From Craterostigma plantagineum (lineage: Eukaryota; Streptophyta; Magnoliopsida; Lamiales; Linderniaceae), in the NCBI GenBank assembly GCA_027422505.1, contig JAPQWV010000658.1:124001-188000 (forward strand): 64,000 nt of DNA, read 5' to 3'. Position 1 is the first letter of the stretch; every line of letters begins with the position of its first letter. Shown here piece by piece: positions 35,516-47,146 of the stretch. The notes beneath the pieces are model-generated. The model saw only the letters and a list, made by a program, of their open reading frames with translations, was not told where the DNA came from and ran no database searches. A program made the position numbers and the translations under genes.

Positions 35516-36410
35516 CTGCAAAAACAAGTTAGAGAGCTTTATGTACCCACTTAAGCATGGGTCCTCTCAGCTTAGCAGATATAGTTTTAGGTACGGATAT
35601 GATTCCTAAATTATTTCTTGAGGGAGTCTTAATAACCCATTTAACTTTCGGAGAAGTGGGTTTGGGTTTTGCCTCTTTAGGTGACTTGGCCTTTTCGGCT
35701 TTTGTCGTCCTAGGCAGTGATTTAGGAACCCATTTGGGTTGAACCGTGCAGGGAAGGTTAATTTTAGCACATACAAATGCTTTGGTAGGTTTGACCGAGG
35801 AAAAGATCTTTTCTTTTAATAATCTCCTAGGGTGCTTGGGGGACTCAATTTTTGAAGTAGAGCCTATTTAGAAATTGTCGCTTCTAAAGGTGATAGGCTG
35901 AAGTGAACAAGTAGAAGCAATTATCTTAATAGTAGAAATGGCTCTTTTATTACTACGAGTGTCTTTTATTGTAACAGAAGGAGTAACATTCTTAGAAACA
36001 ATCAATTCTACTTGCTCCTTCTTTATCTTAATACTAGACACTCTCGCCTTCGTTTTCAGTGCTAGCCCTACGCTCCCTGTAGACGTAGGTGACATAGAGT
36101 TAGTCATAGCACTTATAACAGAATTATCTTTACATTTTTTATCTTTTGAAGGCGATTTTTCAATTTTCATGCTTTTCATATTAGCGTGTGAGGTAGCTTG
36201 GGAGGATGAGGAAGCTTTGAGATTTTCCATTTCTTTAAGAAACTTTTTCTTTTCAGCTTCGAATTTCTGTAGTTCTTTATCTAGTTCAGCTTGAGATTCC
36301 TCTATCTGTTTTATAATAGGAGGTATTTAGAGAGAATTTTTATAATTAACGTCTTTGACTTCCTCGTGGTGTGTTTGAGAGTCAGAACCCGTATTCACTG
36401 GTGTGTTGCT
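35516..36410 (-). pseudogene. Copia E Gag C-terminal extension (partial)
   Basis: It corresponds to the last third of the candidate intron segment of copy B: a Ser/Lys-rich region (SSSQATSHANMKSMKIEKSP), a block homologous to B near 35930-36230, then a GPMLKWV-type end with TAA at 35529-35531. The 3' border is TTGTTTTTGCAG|ATCC, with the stop again inside CTCTAAC. The coiled coil and everything upstream are missing. The copy is cut at about 36410, where plus-strand copia F begins. Confidence 0.7.
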
Positions 36411-36419
36411 GACTTCCTC

Positions 36420-37533
36420 AATTTTAAGTTAATTATACTTAGTTAATTATACTCTCAATATACTTAGTTCGACTTCCCAACACATTTCTCAGAACCATGC
36501 TGAGAGAGCACGAGCCAGAGCGGACAAGCTTGCCCGACACTACGTACTTCAGGCCCTACCAAATGACGTCTACAAGCAAGTCGATGCAATGGTCACTGCA
36601 AAGGAAATTTGGGATAAAGTATGCAAAATGATGCTTAGGACAGAAGTTAGCAATCTGTCTAAGAAATCCAGCATCCTCACTGCCTATGATTCCTTCAAAG
36701 CTAAGGAGGGGGAAGAACTTCGAGATGTTTACCTTCGCTTCCTGACCATCATCAACGAGATGAGAAAGATCAACATCCAACACTCCAATCTCGAACACAA
36801 CATCAAGTTCCTCTCCACACTTCAACCTGAGTGGGGACGGATTGCAGTTCTGGTTAAGCAACAGAACAAAGATCTGAATGCTATGGACATTTACTCTCTA
36901 CACGATAACCTCTCACAATACTCCCAGTATGCCAAAGAAATCAAGAACGAATGAAAAACAAATGTTGACATGGAACCAATTCCACTCGTGACCTCTAAGA
37001 CAAGCAACAGGAGCTCGAGAACTTCAAAGGGAAAGCATGTTGTACAATCCAACACTTCTGACAACGCTGAATCTGACCAAGAATCTGAGGACGAACTCAA
37101 ATCAATCAGAAAGAAACTGGCAATGATCTCAGAGACAGTCAATAAGATGAGCGCCAAGAAGTCATCATATTCCTTCAACAAACAACGAACCTCGGGCGGG
37201 AAACAGAAGTTTGTTGCCCCTGAAGAAGCTGAAACCAAGAAATCTGAAGTATTAAAGAAGTGCTTCAACTGTGGAAAACCGGGTCATTTTGCTTGTGAAT
37301 GCTTCAGACCTAAGAAGAAAAACACTGAATACTACAAGAAAAAATTTCAGCTCTCACAGCGCAAGGAGGCGGGAATTGTCTTGGTTGCTGAGGAAGAAGA
37401 ATGGCTGGAGGACACGTCTGACGAGTAGGAAGATGAAATGGCCTTCATGGTGAAAAGCAATGATGATGATTCCGATGAGGATGAGCCAGTCATAGGGTCA
37501 GACAAGACGGATGTCTCTTCATCCGACCTGGAG
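36420..37533 (+). pseudogene. Copia F gag, N-terminal part
   Basis: The plus-strand Gag of a related but diverged subfamily. It starts mid-Gag after a junction with E (36410-36480), then the LPNDVYKQVDAMVTAKEIW block, EELRDVYLRFLTIINEMRK, a Lys/Ser-rich stretch and an intact CCHC knuckle (CFNCGKPGHFACEC). Stops at ~36952 and 37426-37428 interrupt it. It ends in an acidic stretch with SSSDLE immediately before GTATAC, the position of the candidate donor. The MDAY start and the leader are absent. Confidence 0.85.
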
Positions 37534-39011
37534 GTATACACTCCATCCCTAAATGATTTCGTTAAACTTGAACGTAGGATAGCCGAACTCTCCATGCATC
37601 CTAAAGATTACTCAGAACTCCAAAGCAATTTTGACAAAAATTATGCCTTACTAAACAAACAACAGGAAGAGATAGCCATTCTTAATGAATCCTTGACCTT
37701 GTCTGAAACTAAAGCAAGGACTTTAGAAGATCTTAAAGAAAGCAAGGAAAAAGAAATTAGCGATATGTGTAGAAGCTTGAAAGACAGCGAAGAAGAACGA
37801 CAAAATGTATTGTCTCAGTATGAACTAGTCACCAACAAACGTGTTCGACTATACAAGAAAGTAAAAGACTTAGAGGACATCATCACCAAAAGAGGTCAAA
37901 GTGAATGAACCATGTTTCTTTGCCAACCTAAAGATGTTGAATTCTATGATCCTTGCGAAGGATTGGGATTTGAATACACCACTAAACCAGAGACAGATAA
38001 AGTACTCTCTCTGTACAATATTAAACGTTTTAGATTGAGCCTTGAACAACTAAGGCCCTTCGTTGGATCAAGCGAGGTGACTACACAGAACTCAATGATA
38101 GCTACAAAACTAGAGAAATAACCATCTCTGATGATTACATGTCACCATTTGGACCCGAAATTCAGGAAAGCACTGGCGAGCAGGATAGACCCATTTATTC
38201 ATTTATCAACATTCCAGAAAATATTCACAATATAGGCGATCTAACGACCTCTCTGGAATCAGAAAGGAAAGCCCATGAAGAAGTGAAAACTATATTATTA
38301 AGCAAAATCTATACTCTTGAAAACTATCCTAACGCTCACAAACCTTCCACTTCACGTCCTGTTCCCGAAACCTCGACGTTTAAATACGAGCAAACTACAA
38401 AGAAAACTTTCTTATCTCACACTAACTCTGTATCGCGTGTACCCACAGACAAAGGCGTGAGTTCCAAGGAAAAGAAGAAGGTTAAATCGGGCTCAGTAAA
38501 TAAGAAAATTGTCCCTGATAAGAAAAAGAAACCAGCCTCGAATCTTGCTTCTCATGTTCTCAATTCCTTTATATTTCCAAAAGTGACTTATTGTCGTGTC
38601 GCAGATCGTGTTACCTTATTTTATACTCAAAAACTTAAATATCGTTATGTAAACAATGATGTACTGCCACATCCTCATAACGATATGTTATGCGAAAAGG
38701 CTTCCATGTTGCCCAGCTCTCGCTCTGTCGATGCGTCTCCCGAGCTCAACAATCACACTCGCAAATCTAAGAGGGAGAAAAACACCACTTCCCAAACCAA
38801 GCACAATAAGAAGTTAAATCAAAGACAAATTTGGATCCCAAAATCCCAACTACACACTTTAGGCAGTGGTCGTTTCTGGGCTCATAAGTCATCTCTTCAG
38901 CAATCTAACGAAGAAACCAATATAACGACAAATACGTTGGATTCCTCTCCTGTGATTAAAGTAAGACCTGTTTTTAAATGGGTCCCTAAGCTAACCTGAT
39001 TTATTTGGCAG
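37534..39011 (+). other. Candidate intron with coiled-coil Gag extension (copia F)
   Basis: It is bounded by GAG|GTATAC and TTTATTTGGCAG|GTCC, phase 0 at both ends, at the same codon positions as in copy B although the sequences are well diverged. Within it the Gag frame runs on as a coil (37540-37905, then DVEFYDPCEGLGF) and a Lys/Ser-rich region. It ends FKWVPKLT with TGA at 38997-38999, 12 bases before the border. GCTAACC and CTGAT just upstream fit branch-point consensus. Stops at 37906 and near 38120 are decay. It lies on the opposite strand from B, so the shared borders are a property of the family rather than of one copy. Confidence 0.6.
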
Positions 39012-39445
39012 GTCCGTCATGTGTGGTACTTAGATTCAGGTTGCTCCACGCACATCACCGGAAGTAAAGAGCTGTTGAGCAACTTTCTGAGGGTTTTCTA
39101 GGAAAGGTCTACTTCGGAAATGGTCAATCTGCATCATGCTAGGTACAGGGGACCTAATCCATAACAGACTCACCATCAAAGGGGTCTCATACGTCGAAGG
39201 ACTGAGCTACAACTTATTCAGTATTGGACGCTTCTGCGATAAGGGCTACGAGGTGAACTTTGAAACTAATAAATGTAGCGTCACCGACGACAATGGAAGG
39301 GAACTACTCACGGGCCACAAGAAGATAAATCTCTCCTCCATTGATCTCACGACTGTTCGACCGACATGTCTAATCTTCCGTGCTTCACTACATCAGAACG
39401 ATCTCTGGCACCAGCGGCTCTCTCATATCAATTTCAAAGACCATT
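39012..39445 (+). pseudogene. Copia F protease and pre-integrase fragment
   Basis: It reads VRHVWYLDSGCSTHITG (protease active site intact), then a frameshift near 39090. The pre-integrase region follows (LSYNLFSIGRFCDKGYEV, LWHQRLSHINFKD). At 39445 the copia frame ends abruptly inside the zinc-finger region and gypsy Gag sequence continues on the same strand. There is no LTR, PPT or visible duplication at the join. Confidence 0.83.
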
Positions 39446-40580
39446 CTCGCCTTTGAAGACCCTATCACGATGACATGGGATCGATTCAAGGAGCTTTATC
39501 GAAGCAAGTACTTTATCGGCCCTATGCGAGCTCAACGGATGAATGAATTCATCAATTTACGACAGGGCTCAATGATAGTGGCGGACATTAGGAAATTTGA
39601 GCAATTGTCCCGATTTGCAGCTCACATGGTGAGCACGGATACGTTAAAGGTAGAGCGTTTCTTGGAAGGCCTGAAGCCTGAAACTATACAGAGATGTAAA
39701 CATGGCCGGATCTAAAGGAGCTACCTACGCTCAAGTAGCGGAACGAGCGTTAATGGCGGAGCAAGTTGAGCTCCGAATCATCCGAGCCCAAGAATAAAGA
39801 GAAAGTTCGTTCAAGGACCGAAATGGAGCGGAGGCAACCCAAAGAAGCCCTTTAACCCCAAGAATGCCCGACCCAATTTCCAGAACCGACCTGGACCCCC
39901 ACAACAATTTAGTCCTAATCAAGGAAGACCTCCAATGACTATACCCCCATGTCCCAGGTGCACACGACGACATCTGGGCGTGTGCTATTCTCAGAATGCA
40001 GTCTGCTCTAAGTGCGGCAAGACAGGCCACTTTTCCAAGGCATGCACGGAGACTGCGTCTGGAAGTCAAGCACCTGTTCAAACTAGGCCGCATATGGTAC
40101 CTGCTAGAGTTTACACGTTGACTTCTGAGGAGGCGGAGAACAACCCGTCTGTGGTGGCAGGTACTCTCCTAATCTATTCAACCCCGACATGCATATTAGT
40201 TGACTCAGGAGCCACGCATTCATTTGCATCTACTAACTACGTGGCGAGACTCGGGGTTACGCCTAACCTAGTTAACTACTTATACAATGTTACTATCCCA
40301 CATGGAACCTCTACGAGCACCAACCAAATCTTAAGAGATAGCCAAGTAATAGTGAACGATAGGACCTTACCCGTGGACCTGATAGTCATTCCAATGAACG
40401 ATTATGAAGTAATCCTCGGAATGGACTAGCTATCGAAATACGGAGCAGTTATTGACTGTAACCGTAAGCAAGTGACCTTCAACCTAGGAGACACCGAACC
40501 AATCCCGTTTATGGGAAGTAGCAAGCGTGGTCAGATTCCCAAGATTTCAGCAATGAAGGCACATCGTTTGATCAAGACGG
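39446..40580 (+). pseudogene. Tekay-like gag-protease (plus-strand element 1)
   Basis: Gag picks up at FEDPITMTWDRFKELY with FINLRQGSMIVAD, FEQLSRFAAHM and ERFLEGLKPE, then a frameshift near 39700 and a CCHC knuckle (CSKCGKTGHFSKAC). The protease has VDSGATHSFAS and continues to the DLIVIPMNDYEVILGMD block. A TAG at 40427-40429 replaces the expected Trp codon of GMDWLS. The N-terminal third of Gag, the PBS and the 5' LTR are missing. It is homologous to, but clearly diverged from, the minus-strand array gag at 6147-7767. Confidence 0.87.
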
Positions 40581-42150
40581 GTGCGAAGCTTACCTAATAT
40601 TCGCAATATCATCCGAAGAACGCTTACCGCCAAAGCTAGAAGAAGTTCCAGTAGTACAAGATTTTCCCGAGTGTTTCCTGAAGACTTACTCGGACTTCCG
40701 CCAGATCGTGAGATCCAATTCACAATTGACCTAGTACCAGGAGCTGCACCAATCTCTAAGGCACCATACCGACTCGCCCCGGCTAAATTGAAGGAATTGA
40801 GGGACCAACTAGATGAATTGTTACAAAAAGGATTCATTCAGTCGAGCTTCTCACCCTAGGGAGCACCAATTCTGTTCGTTAAGAAGAAAGATGGATCGAT
40901 GCAGCTCTACATCGATTATAGGGAAGTGAATAAGATTACGATCAAGAACAAATACCCCCTCACTCGAATTGATGACTTATTTGACCAACGGCAAGGCGCA
41001 ACTGTTATTTCGAAGATAGTCTTAAGATCGGGATATCATCAGTTGAAAATCTGAGAAGAGGATATTCCGAAGACGGCTTTCAGTACCTGCTACGGGCACT
41101 ATGAGTTCCTAGTCATGCCTTTCGGGCTGACTAATGCGTCGGCAGCATTCATGGACCTGATGAACCGGGTATTCAAGCCATTCCTAGATAAGTGTGTTAT
41201 CGTATTCATCGATGACATTCTCATCTATTCGAAGACCAAAGAGGAGCATGAACAACACTTAAAGATCGTATTGGAAATAGTACGAGAAAAGCAGTTGTAT
41301 GCAAAATTCAAGAAATGCGAGTTCTGGCTCAATCAAGTCGCATTTCTCGGACACGTTATCTCAGGAGCTGGAATTTCTGTTAATCCCAGCAAGATCGAGG
41401 CTATTAACAACTGGCCTCAACCGATGAATGTCACGGAAATACGAAGTTTTCTCGGACTAGCTGGGTATTATCGGAAGTTCATCAAAGATTTCTCCAAAAT
41501 CGCATCAACCCTGACGAGGCTAACAAAGAATAATACTCCATTTCAATGGGACGACGCTTGCGAGCAGAGTTTTCAGGAACTTAAGCGACGACTCACTACG
41601 GCCCCAGTGTTAACTATTCCCACAGGCACTGGAGGATTTTCTGTCTACAGTGATGCGTCTAAAAACGGCCTAGGGTGTGTCCTAATGCAGAATGGAAATA
41701 TCGTAGCATATGCCTCGCGACAACTCAAAGATTATGAGAAGAACTATCCGATTCACGACATGGAGCTTGCCGCCGTAATTTTTGCTCTCAAAATCTGGAG
41801 GCATTATCTATACGGCGAGCGATGTGAGATTTTCATTGACCACAAGAGTCTCAAATACTTCTTCACCTAGAAGGAGTTGAATATGAGGCAGAGACGATGG
41901 TTAGAATTGGTTAAAGACCATGATTGTGTAATTAGTTACCACTCGGGAAAAACGAACGTAGTGGCTGATGCACTAAGCCGCAAGACTGTGAACACAGAAT
42001 TACAAAGACTTTAAGTAGAAGTGATACAAATGGATGAGATTGAGACAAGACTTGCAGCGTTAACACTTCGACCCACATTGATGGAATAGATTACGAAGGG
42101 CCAGAAGAATGACGAGTTATATATGAAAATCAAAGAAGTACAACCAGAAC
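40581..42150 (+). pseudogene. Tekay-like reverse transcriptase and RNase H (element 1)
   Basis: RT begins [17 protein letters not shown] and has the FVKKKDGS and [12 protein letters not shown] blocks and the catalytic [10 protein letters not shown] (near 41207). It continues through the HVISGAGI thumb and [13 protein letters not shown] into RNase H ([31 protein letters not shown]) and VADALSRK. In-frame stops occur at 40857-40859 (Trp expected), ~41054 (Arg expected), 41868-41870, ~42013 and ~42088. Each is one C-to-T or G-to-A change from the expected codon. Otherwise the frame from 41115 to 41870 is open. The FIDD form of the catalytic motif is usual for chromoviruses. Confidence 0.9.
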
Positions 42151-43240
42151 AAAGATCAGCAGACTTTACAATACATGACGACAGAAGCTTATATTATAGA
42201 AGATGTCTATATGTTCCTAACGACACCAAACTTCAAAGACTGTCATGACGGAGGCCCATACAACCGTTTATTCTATCCACCCGGGAGCAACAAAGATGTA
42301 CAGAGATTTACGAATCCATTATTGGTGGCCAGGGATGAAAAGAGAAATTGCAACATTTGTAAGCCAAGACATGTCAACAAATTAAGGCAGAGCATCAACG
42401 CCCGGCAAGAACTTTGCAATCCCTGCCAGTACCTGAATAGAAGTGGCATCAGATTACGATGGACTTCGTTGTTGGTTTTCCTAAGACCGTGAAAGGCCAC
42501 GACGCTATATGGGTTATCGTTGATCGATTAACCAAGCCCGCTCACTTCCTGCCTATCAGCTCAACATTTTCGATAGAAAGATACGCAAAATTATATATTC
42601 AAGAAATAGTACGACTTCATGGAGTTCGAATCTCGATAATTTCCGATAGAGATTCAAGATTTCTATCCAAGTTCTGCATGAATTTGCAGAAGGCCATGAG
42701 AACCAAGTTATCATTCAGTACTGCCTACCATCCTCAGACAGACGGGCAGTCTGAAAGAACTATCCAGACATTAGAAGATATGCTAAGAGCCTGCGTGCTC
42801 GACTTTAAAGGAAAGTGGAGCCGATACCTTCCTTTGATTGAATTCTCATACAATAACAGCTTTCATGCAACGATCAGAATGGCTCCATATGAAGCGCTAT
42901 ACGGACGCAAATGCAGATCCCCAATTCAGTGGGACGAAGTTGGAGAACGGGCGATACTAGGGCCCGAGCTAGTGCAAGAAATGACGGAAGCAATATCAAA
43001 GGTACGAGAACGGATGAAAATGGCCCAAAGCAGACGGAAAAGCAACGCAGACCAAAAGCGTAGACCACTGGAATTTGAACCAGAAGACTGTATTTCTAAA
43101 AGTATCCCGATGAAAGGCGTAAAACGTTCGGGAAAAAGGGCAATTTAAGTCCGCGTTACATAGGACCGTTCCGAATCCTCAGAAGAGTTGGCGAAGTAGG
43201 ATAACTCGAATTACCAGCCTCGTTAGCTCAAGTACATGAT
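42151..43240 (+). pseudogene. Tekay-like integrase (element 1, truncated)
   Basis: A degenerate zinc-finger region at 42290-42400 is followed by an open frame (42459-43148): [29 protein letters not shown] core start, ISDRDSRFLS, YHPQTDGQSERTIQTLED and the PYEALYGRKCRSPIQW block. The two DDE aspartates (near 42515 and 42645) and the glutamate (SERT) are all present. Past a frameshift at ~43085 the GPF-like C-terminal part reads to SLAQVHDV, and the copy stops at 43240. The chromodomain and PPT that should follow are replaced by a copia fragment. Confidence 0.88.
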
Positions 43241-43370
43241 GTTTAATATTTAGGTACGTCGATTCAGTAAAATCTCTAAGAGAGGTTACTCCTAAACCCA
43301 TGTGCTTAATATCATATATTTCTTTCTTCCGAAGAACACGTGGGTTAGTGAAACCTAAGCCTTCTTTTGG
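43241..43370 (-). pseudogene. 130-bp copia Gag-extension scrap
   Basis: The minus strand encodes EGLGFTNPRVLRKKEIYDIK and the following GVTSLRDFTEST, nearly identical to 26790-26910 in copy B. It is wedged between truncated gypsy integrase and an exact LTR start, so it is either the target into which the LTR inserted or filler from a break-repair event. Confidence 0.85.
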
Positions 43371-45540
43371 TGTAATACCCGAGTCCCGTGAGTAAGCTGG
43401 CCAATAAATATGCATGCATTTTATATGCCTTATGTGATTGCATGTGTGTGTTTATGTGATTTCATGCTAACCGTGTCAAATCATTCGTTAAACTCAAGAC
43501 ATTCATGTATATCTTATAAGATAAATATTAAGAAAGGCACACTTCAATCAACGAAAGAAACTCAACAGCAAAAGTGTCTTCAAGCAACAATAAGGAATTA
43601 AGTGGCATAGGAATTCAATCAAATCAAACCTCTGATTTTCGACTAAGAAAGGTAAAACCTTATTACTAATACATTTGCTTCTCTTATCCTTGAACGTATA
43701 ATTCGATATCTCAGTTTTTGTATTACTAAAGTATGCTAACTAGGGTTTAATAAGAATTTTAGGTTCTAAGGGTTCTAGATATTGATTTTAGGGTTAAGAA
43801 TGTTTGAAGTTTCTGTGATGAATAGACTGTTCTCGAGAGGAATAAGTTTCGATTGAAAATTTGATGAGTTAAGATATGTCGAATAATGATATGATCTGTC
43901 CAGATTATAGACCTCGAAGCCATAGTGGTTTTGCAGGAAATATTTCCAAGTCTGTATGAATATTTAAGAATGTCGAGGTCCTCCATGTCGAAATTGTGCA
44001 TTATTACATCTCGATATCTTGTTCATGATCTCGGCACACACCTCAAAATTTTGTAAAAGCTCGACATTCATCTTAAAATCCATATCGAGATTTAGTTCTG
44101 AAATTGACTTCGACATTTATATGTCTCGAAATCTATCTTTGATGGACATATCGAGATCTATGTGTGTAATATCGAAATACATCTCGGCATCTTTTACATT
44201 ACTGTTTAATTAATCTCGATATATAAAATAGAATTAAGCAACATCTTGTAATTATGTCGAGATCTTGTGTAGTGTTTAAATGTCGAACTTTTGTATGTGT
44301 GATGTCGAGATCAATTTTTAAGTCATGTCGAGATTTATGCCAAAACTCATGTCGAGATCCCTTTAACCCATGTAGAGATCTATTTCAAAACTTATAAAAG
44401 TCGAAACTAGGGTTTTCCTAAATTAAGCCATTTCAGTGAAACTATAATTAGACTAACAAACCCTAATTCCATATGTTTCTATACTTAGGGTTCAAAGATA
44501 AGAGACTTACAGTACGCTAAATTTAAATAGCTAAGGAGTACCAGGTAAGTGGAAGTCCCAACTACAACACATAATTGATGTGCATGAAATTATGTATTAT
44601 GTGTTTCTATGATATTATTTGACTTCCTACGTGAATTATTTGCGTTACATGACATGCATGATTTAATTATATGATATGATGGCATGACACGCATATTCAT
44701 GACATGAGCATATGCACGCACGTTTAGAACGAAAGGCGTGATATGAGAGTGTGCATAATATACGATCGCCTGAGAGCGATAAAGATTCGCCGATATGGGC
44801 GTCTGATGTCGACTCACAGTTGACTCACGCCTCTTCTATGCTACCATGGTGACGTCGTATGGCGCTACCGTCAAGACATGACATGTACAAGGCAAGACAT
44901 GATTTTAGGGTTAATGCCCTCATGGCGGATCGTGAAACCTGGAGGGTGCGAGCTGAGAGAGTAAGCGACACCGAGGGTATCTCTGGTGTGGACTACCTCT
45001 GATCAACCAGTGCGAAGCGTCCGCGTGGCGTATGAAACCACCTTGGGACAGAAAAGGCGCCCTTATATGATTATTTATCCCTTGTGGATTCGAGCTCCAT
45101 GATGGTGCATAGCAAGATAGCCGAGGGCCCTACACGACAAGACAAGACAAGGAAAATATGAGGTCTAGGGAGCATTGGCGCGGATGCCTTTGCGAATTGG
45201 GACACGTGCATGGCATGCATGGCTTTCACTTACTGAGCTTTATAAGCTCATTCCACGTATTTATGTGTTGTAGGTTCACGGGATCACAATACGTGATCTT
45301 TACGAAGGCGAGGCAAAATTTAGAAGCTTCTGGAGGACTTTTTGAGGTGGCAGTGTGTACATTGATGCGACCTGTGTGGCGGGCCAATAGATTATTTTGA
45401 ACACGCATGCGCACTCTACCTTGTATTCATATCCTAGGAATATTTTATATTGTACAGAAGAGTCTCCTTCATATAAAAGTAAAAATTTTGTACACATTTT
45501 CGCATATAGATTTCATTTATATCACATGCAGTCACATAAA
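43371..45540 (+). repeat. Tekay-type LTR, plus strand (right end approximate)
   Basis: It begins exactly with TGTAATACCCGAGTCCCG. It shares with the LTR at 60022 the start, a long block rich in tcgagatct words (about 43850-44400) and the segment gatcgcctgagagcgataaag...caagacatgacatg. The motif tatttatgtgttgtagg (about 45260) is typical near the 3' end of chromovirus LTRs, which puts the end near 45540; no clear CA terminus or PBS follows. Its family differs from the minus-strand array LTRs, though distant blocks match. No credible gene inside. Confidence 0.7.
43850..44400. repeat. Dispersed tcgagatct-word array
   Basis: Variants of atgtcgagatct/tatcgaaatc occur roughly every 25-35 bases on both strands over about 550 bp. 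The homologous LTR has the same pattern at about 60990-61600, and the minus-strand array LTRs show a weaker form. Confidence 0.75.
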
Positions 45541-46439
45541 ATAGTAATTAGTTGACCGAACCTGTGAATCGCCCGAAACTGAGCATCGCTCGAAACTTCC
45601 TTTGCAACTTTTGAATCGCCTGAACTTAAGAATCGGGAAAATATTTTATTTATTAAAATATTTCTTTGCTTTAAGTTTTTATCTTTGAGGGTCAAAGTCT
45701 AAAACTTCAAATATTGAGGGGGAGTAGTTGTTTTTTCGCAAACTAATCTTACGATACGTCCATCCTCCCAAATGCGAAAAACACTGTTACAACTCAAACA
45801 CACAAAACATCTTTAAAATCTCAAACACTCCAACAACGCAAATCATGAAAATAATATTACATCACACAGACTCAAAAACCAGTACGACTTGTAAGAACCC
45901 AAAACAGAACAGCCATCAAAACAACGACCAAGCACATAAAAAACAAAATCTCGAGTACTAACATTTCCAGATTGCGATTAAAGCGACGCACTAACTCTGC
46001 GTGTTCGTTGTTCTGCTCTTGGTCTCGCTGTTGATTCCAGTTCATCTCTGTGACCTCGATTAGTTGGTCTGAATGATTGACGGTATTATCGTGTTGTTCC
46101 AATCGGGTCTATTTGTAGGCATGAATCGACTAACGAAATCATAAAGTCACGAAAACATAATTAATGACACAGACGAATTTTTGACTTAAGGGTTTAGCGC
46201 CGCGTACGAAAGCAATGCTTTCTTTGTCGATTATCGGATTCTGCCTCACAGAAATCAATCTAGGAAGACTCGTTGATTCGATATTAATTTTGGGGCCTAT
46301 TTTTCTTTGAAGTCGGTATATCATAGACTAGTTGAAATCTTACATTAGACAGTTCTGGGTGATTCCCTTCAATTTTCCATTAATCGATTTTTGGGTCCAA
46401 GTTTTTTAAGTTAGACGTTGCTAAATCTTTAAACTACAA

Positions 46440-46830
46440 ACTAATCGCTCGATTTTACAAATTTTATCTCGGCGAATCTCAGAAATGCTCTATTTCGAAA
46501 TTGGCCGATACAACAACTTGTTTGAAATTACCCATCCTCGATTCTTGAAATCGGCCGACTCATCATCGCCCGATTCTTCAAATCGCTGAATTCTAGAAAT
46601 CGCCCGAATCCCACATTCACTAAGCGATTCCATGAATCGCACAATTCTGGAATCGATCGAACCTAGGTCCTTATTATAAGTTCTCTCGGTGATTCCTCCA
46701 ATCACCCGATTCCTCAAATTGCCCGATTCCTGCAATTGCCCGATTCCTCCATCAATCAAACGCCCTACAGTACATCATTTTCTCGGTGATTCTTACAATC
46801 GCCCGACTCCTCAATCGATCGAACATGCTA
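46440..46830. repeat. Degenerate cgcccgattc repeat block
   Basis: About fifteen imperfect units related to aatcgcccgattcct are arranged head to tail with an irregular ~20-30 bp period. Similar words (cgcccgaaact, ctcggcgaaact) occur in the spacer at 45570-45640 and at 18970-19170, so the unit belongs to the copia 3' spacer. Confidence 0.65.
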
Positions 46831-46861
46831 CAGTGCATCTTATATATATATATACATATGT

Positions 46862-47146
46862 GAGGAATTTTATGGTGCTCACCTCATGTGAGCACCTTAT
46901 GTGGGCACCTGATGATGATGTGGCATATTGACGCGATATATTTCATTGACATGTTAAATGTAATGTAAGGCGTTAATATATGCCACATCGGCATCCGAAG
47001 TGTCGACTAACAGCACCTAGAAGGTGTTAAATAAGACGACATAACCTTAGATGTCGATGCGGGATGTTGAAATGGCACGAATCGGTGCCACATCAACAGG
47101 TACCCACGTAAGGTGCTCACATAAGGTGAGCACCATAAGATTCCTC
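46862..47146. mobile_element. 285-bp MITE with ~50-bp inverted repeats in a TA tract
   Basis: The left end GAGGAATTTTATGGTGCTCA and the right end, reverse complemented GAGGAATCTTATGGTGCTCA, match over 50 bases with four mismatches. They stay weakly similar for about 15 more (tgatgtggca). Both ends adjoin TATATATA, consistent with insertion into, or preference for, a TA microsatellite. Each arm also holds its own smaller hairpin (GGTGCTCAC / GTGAGCACC). There is no coding capacity, as expected of a non-autonomous DNA transposon. The superfamily is uncertain; the TA flanks fit Tc1/mariner-like or Micron-type elements. Confidence 0.82.
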
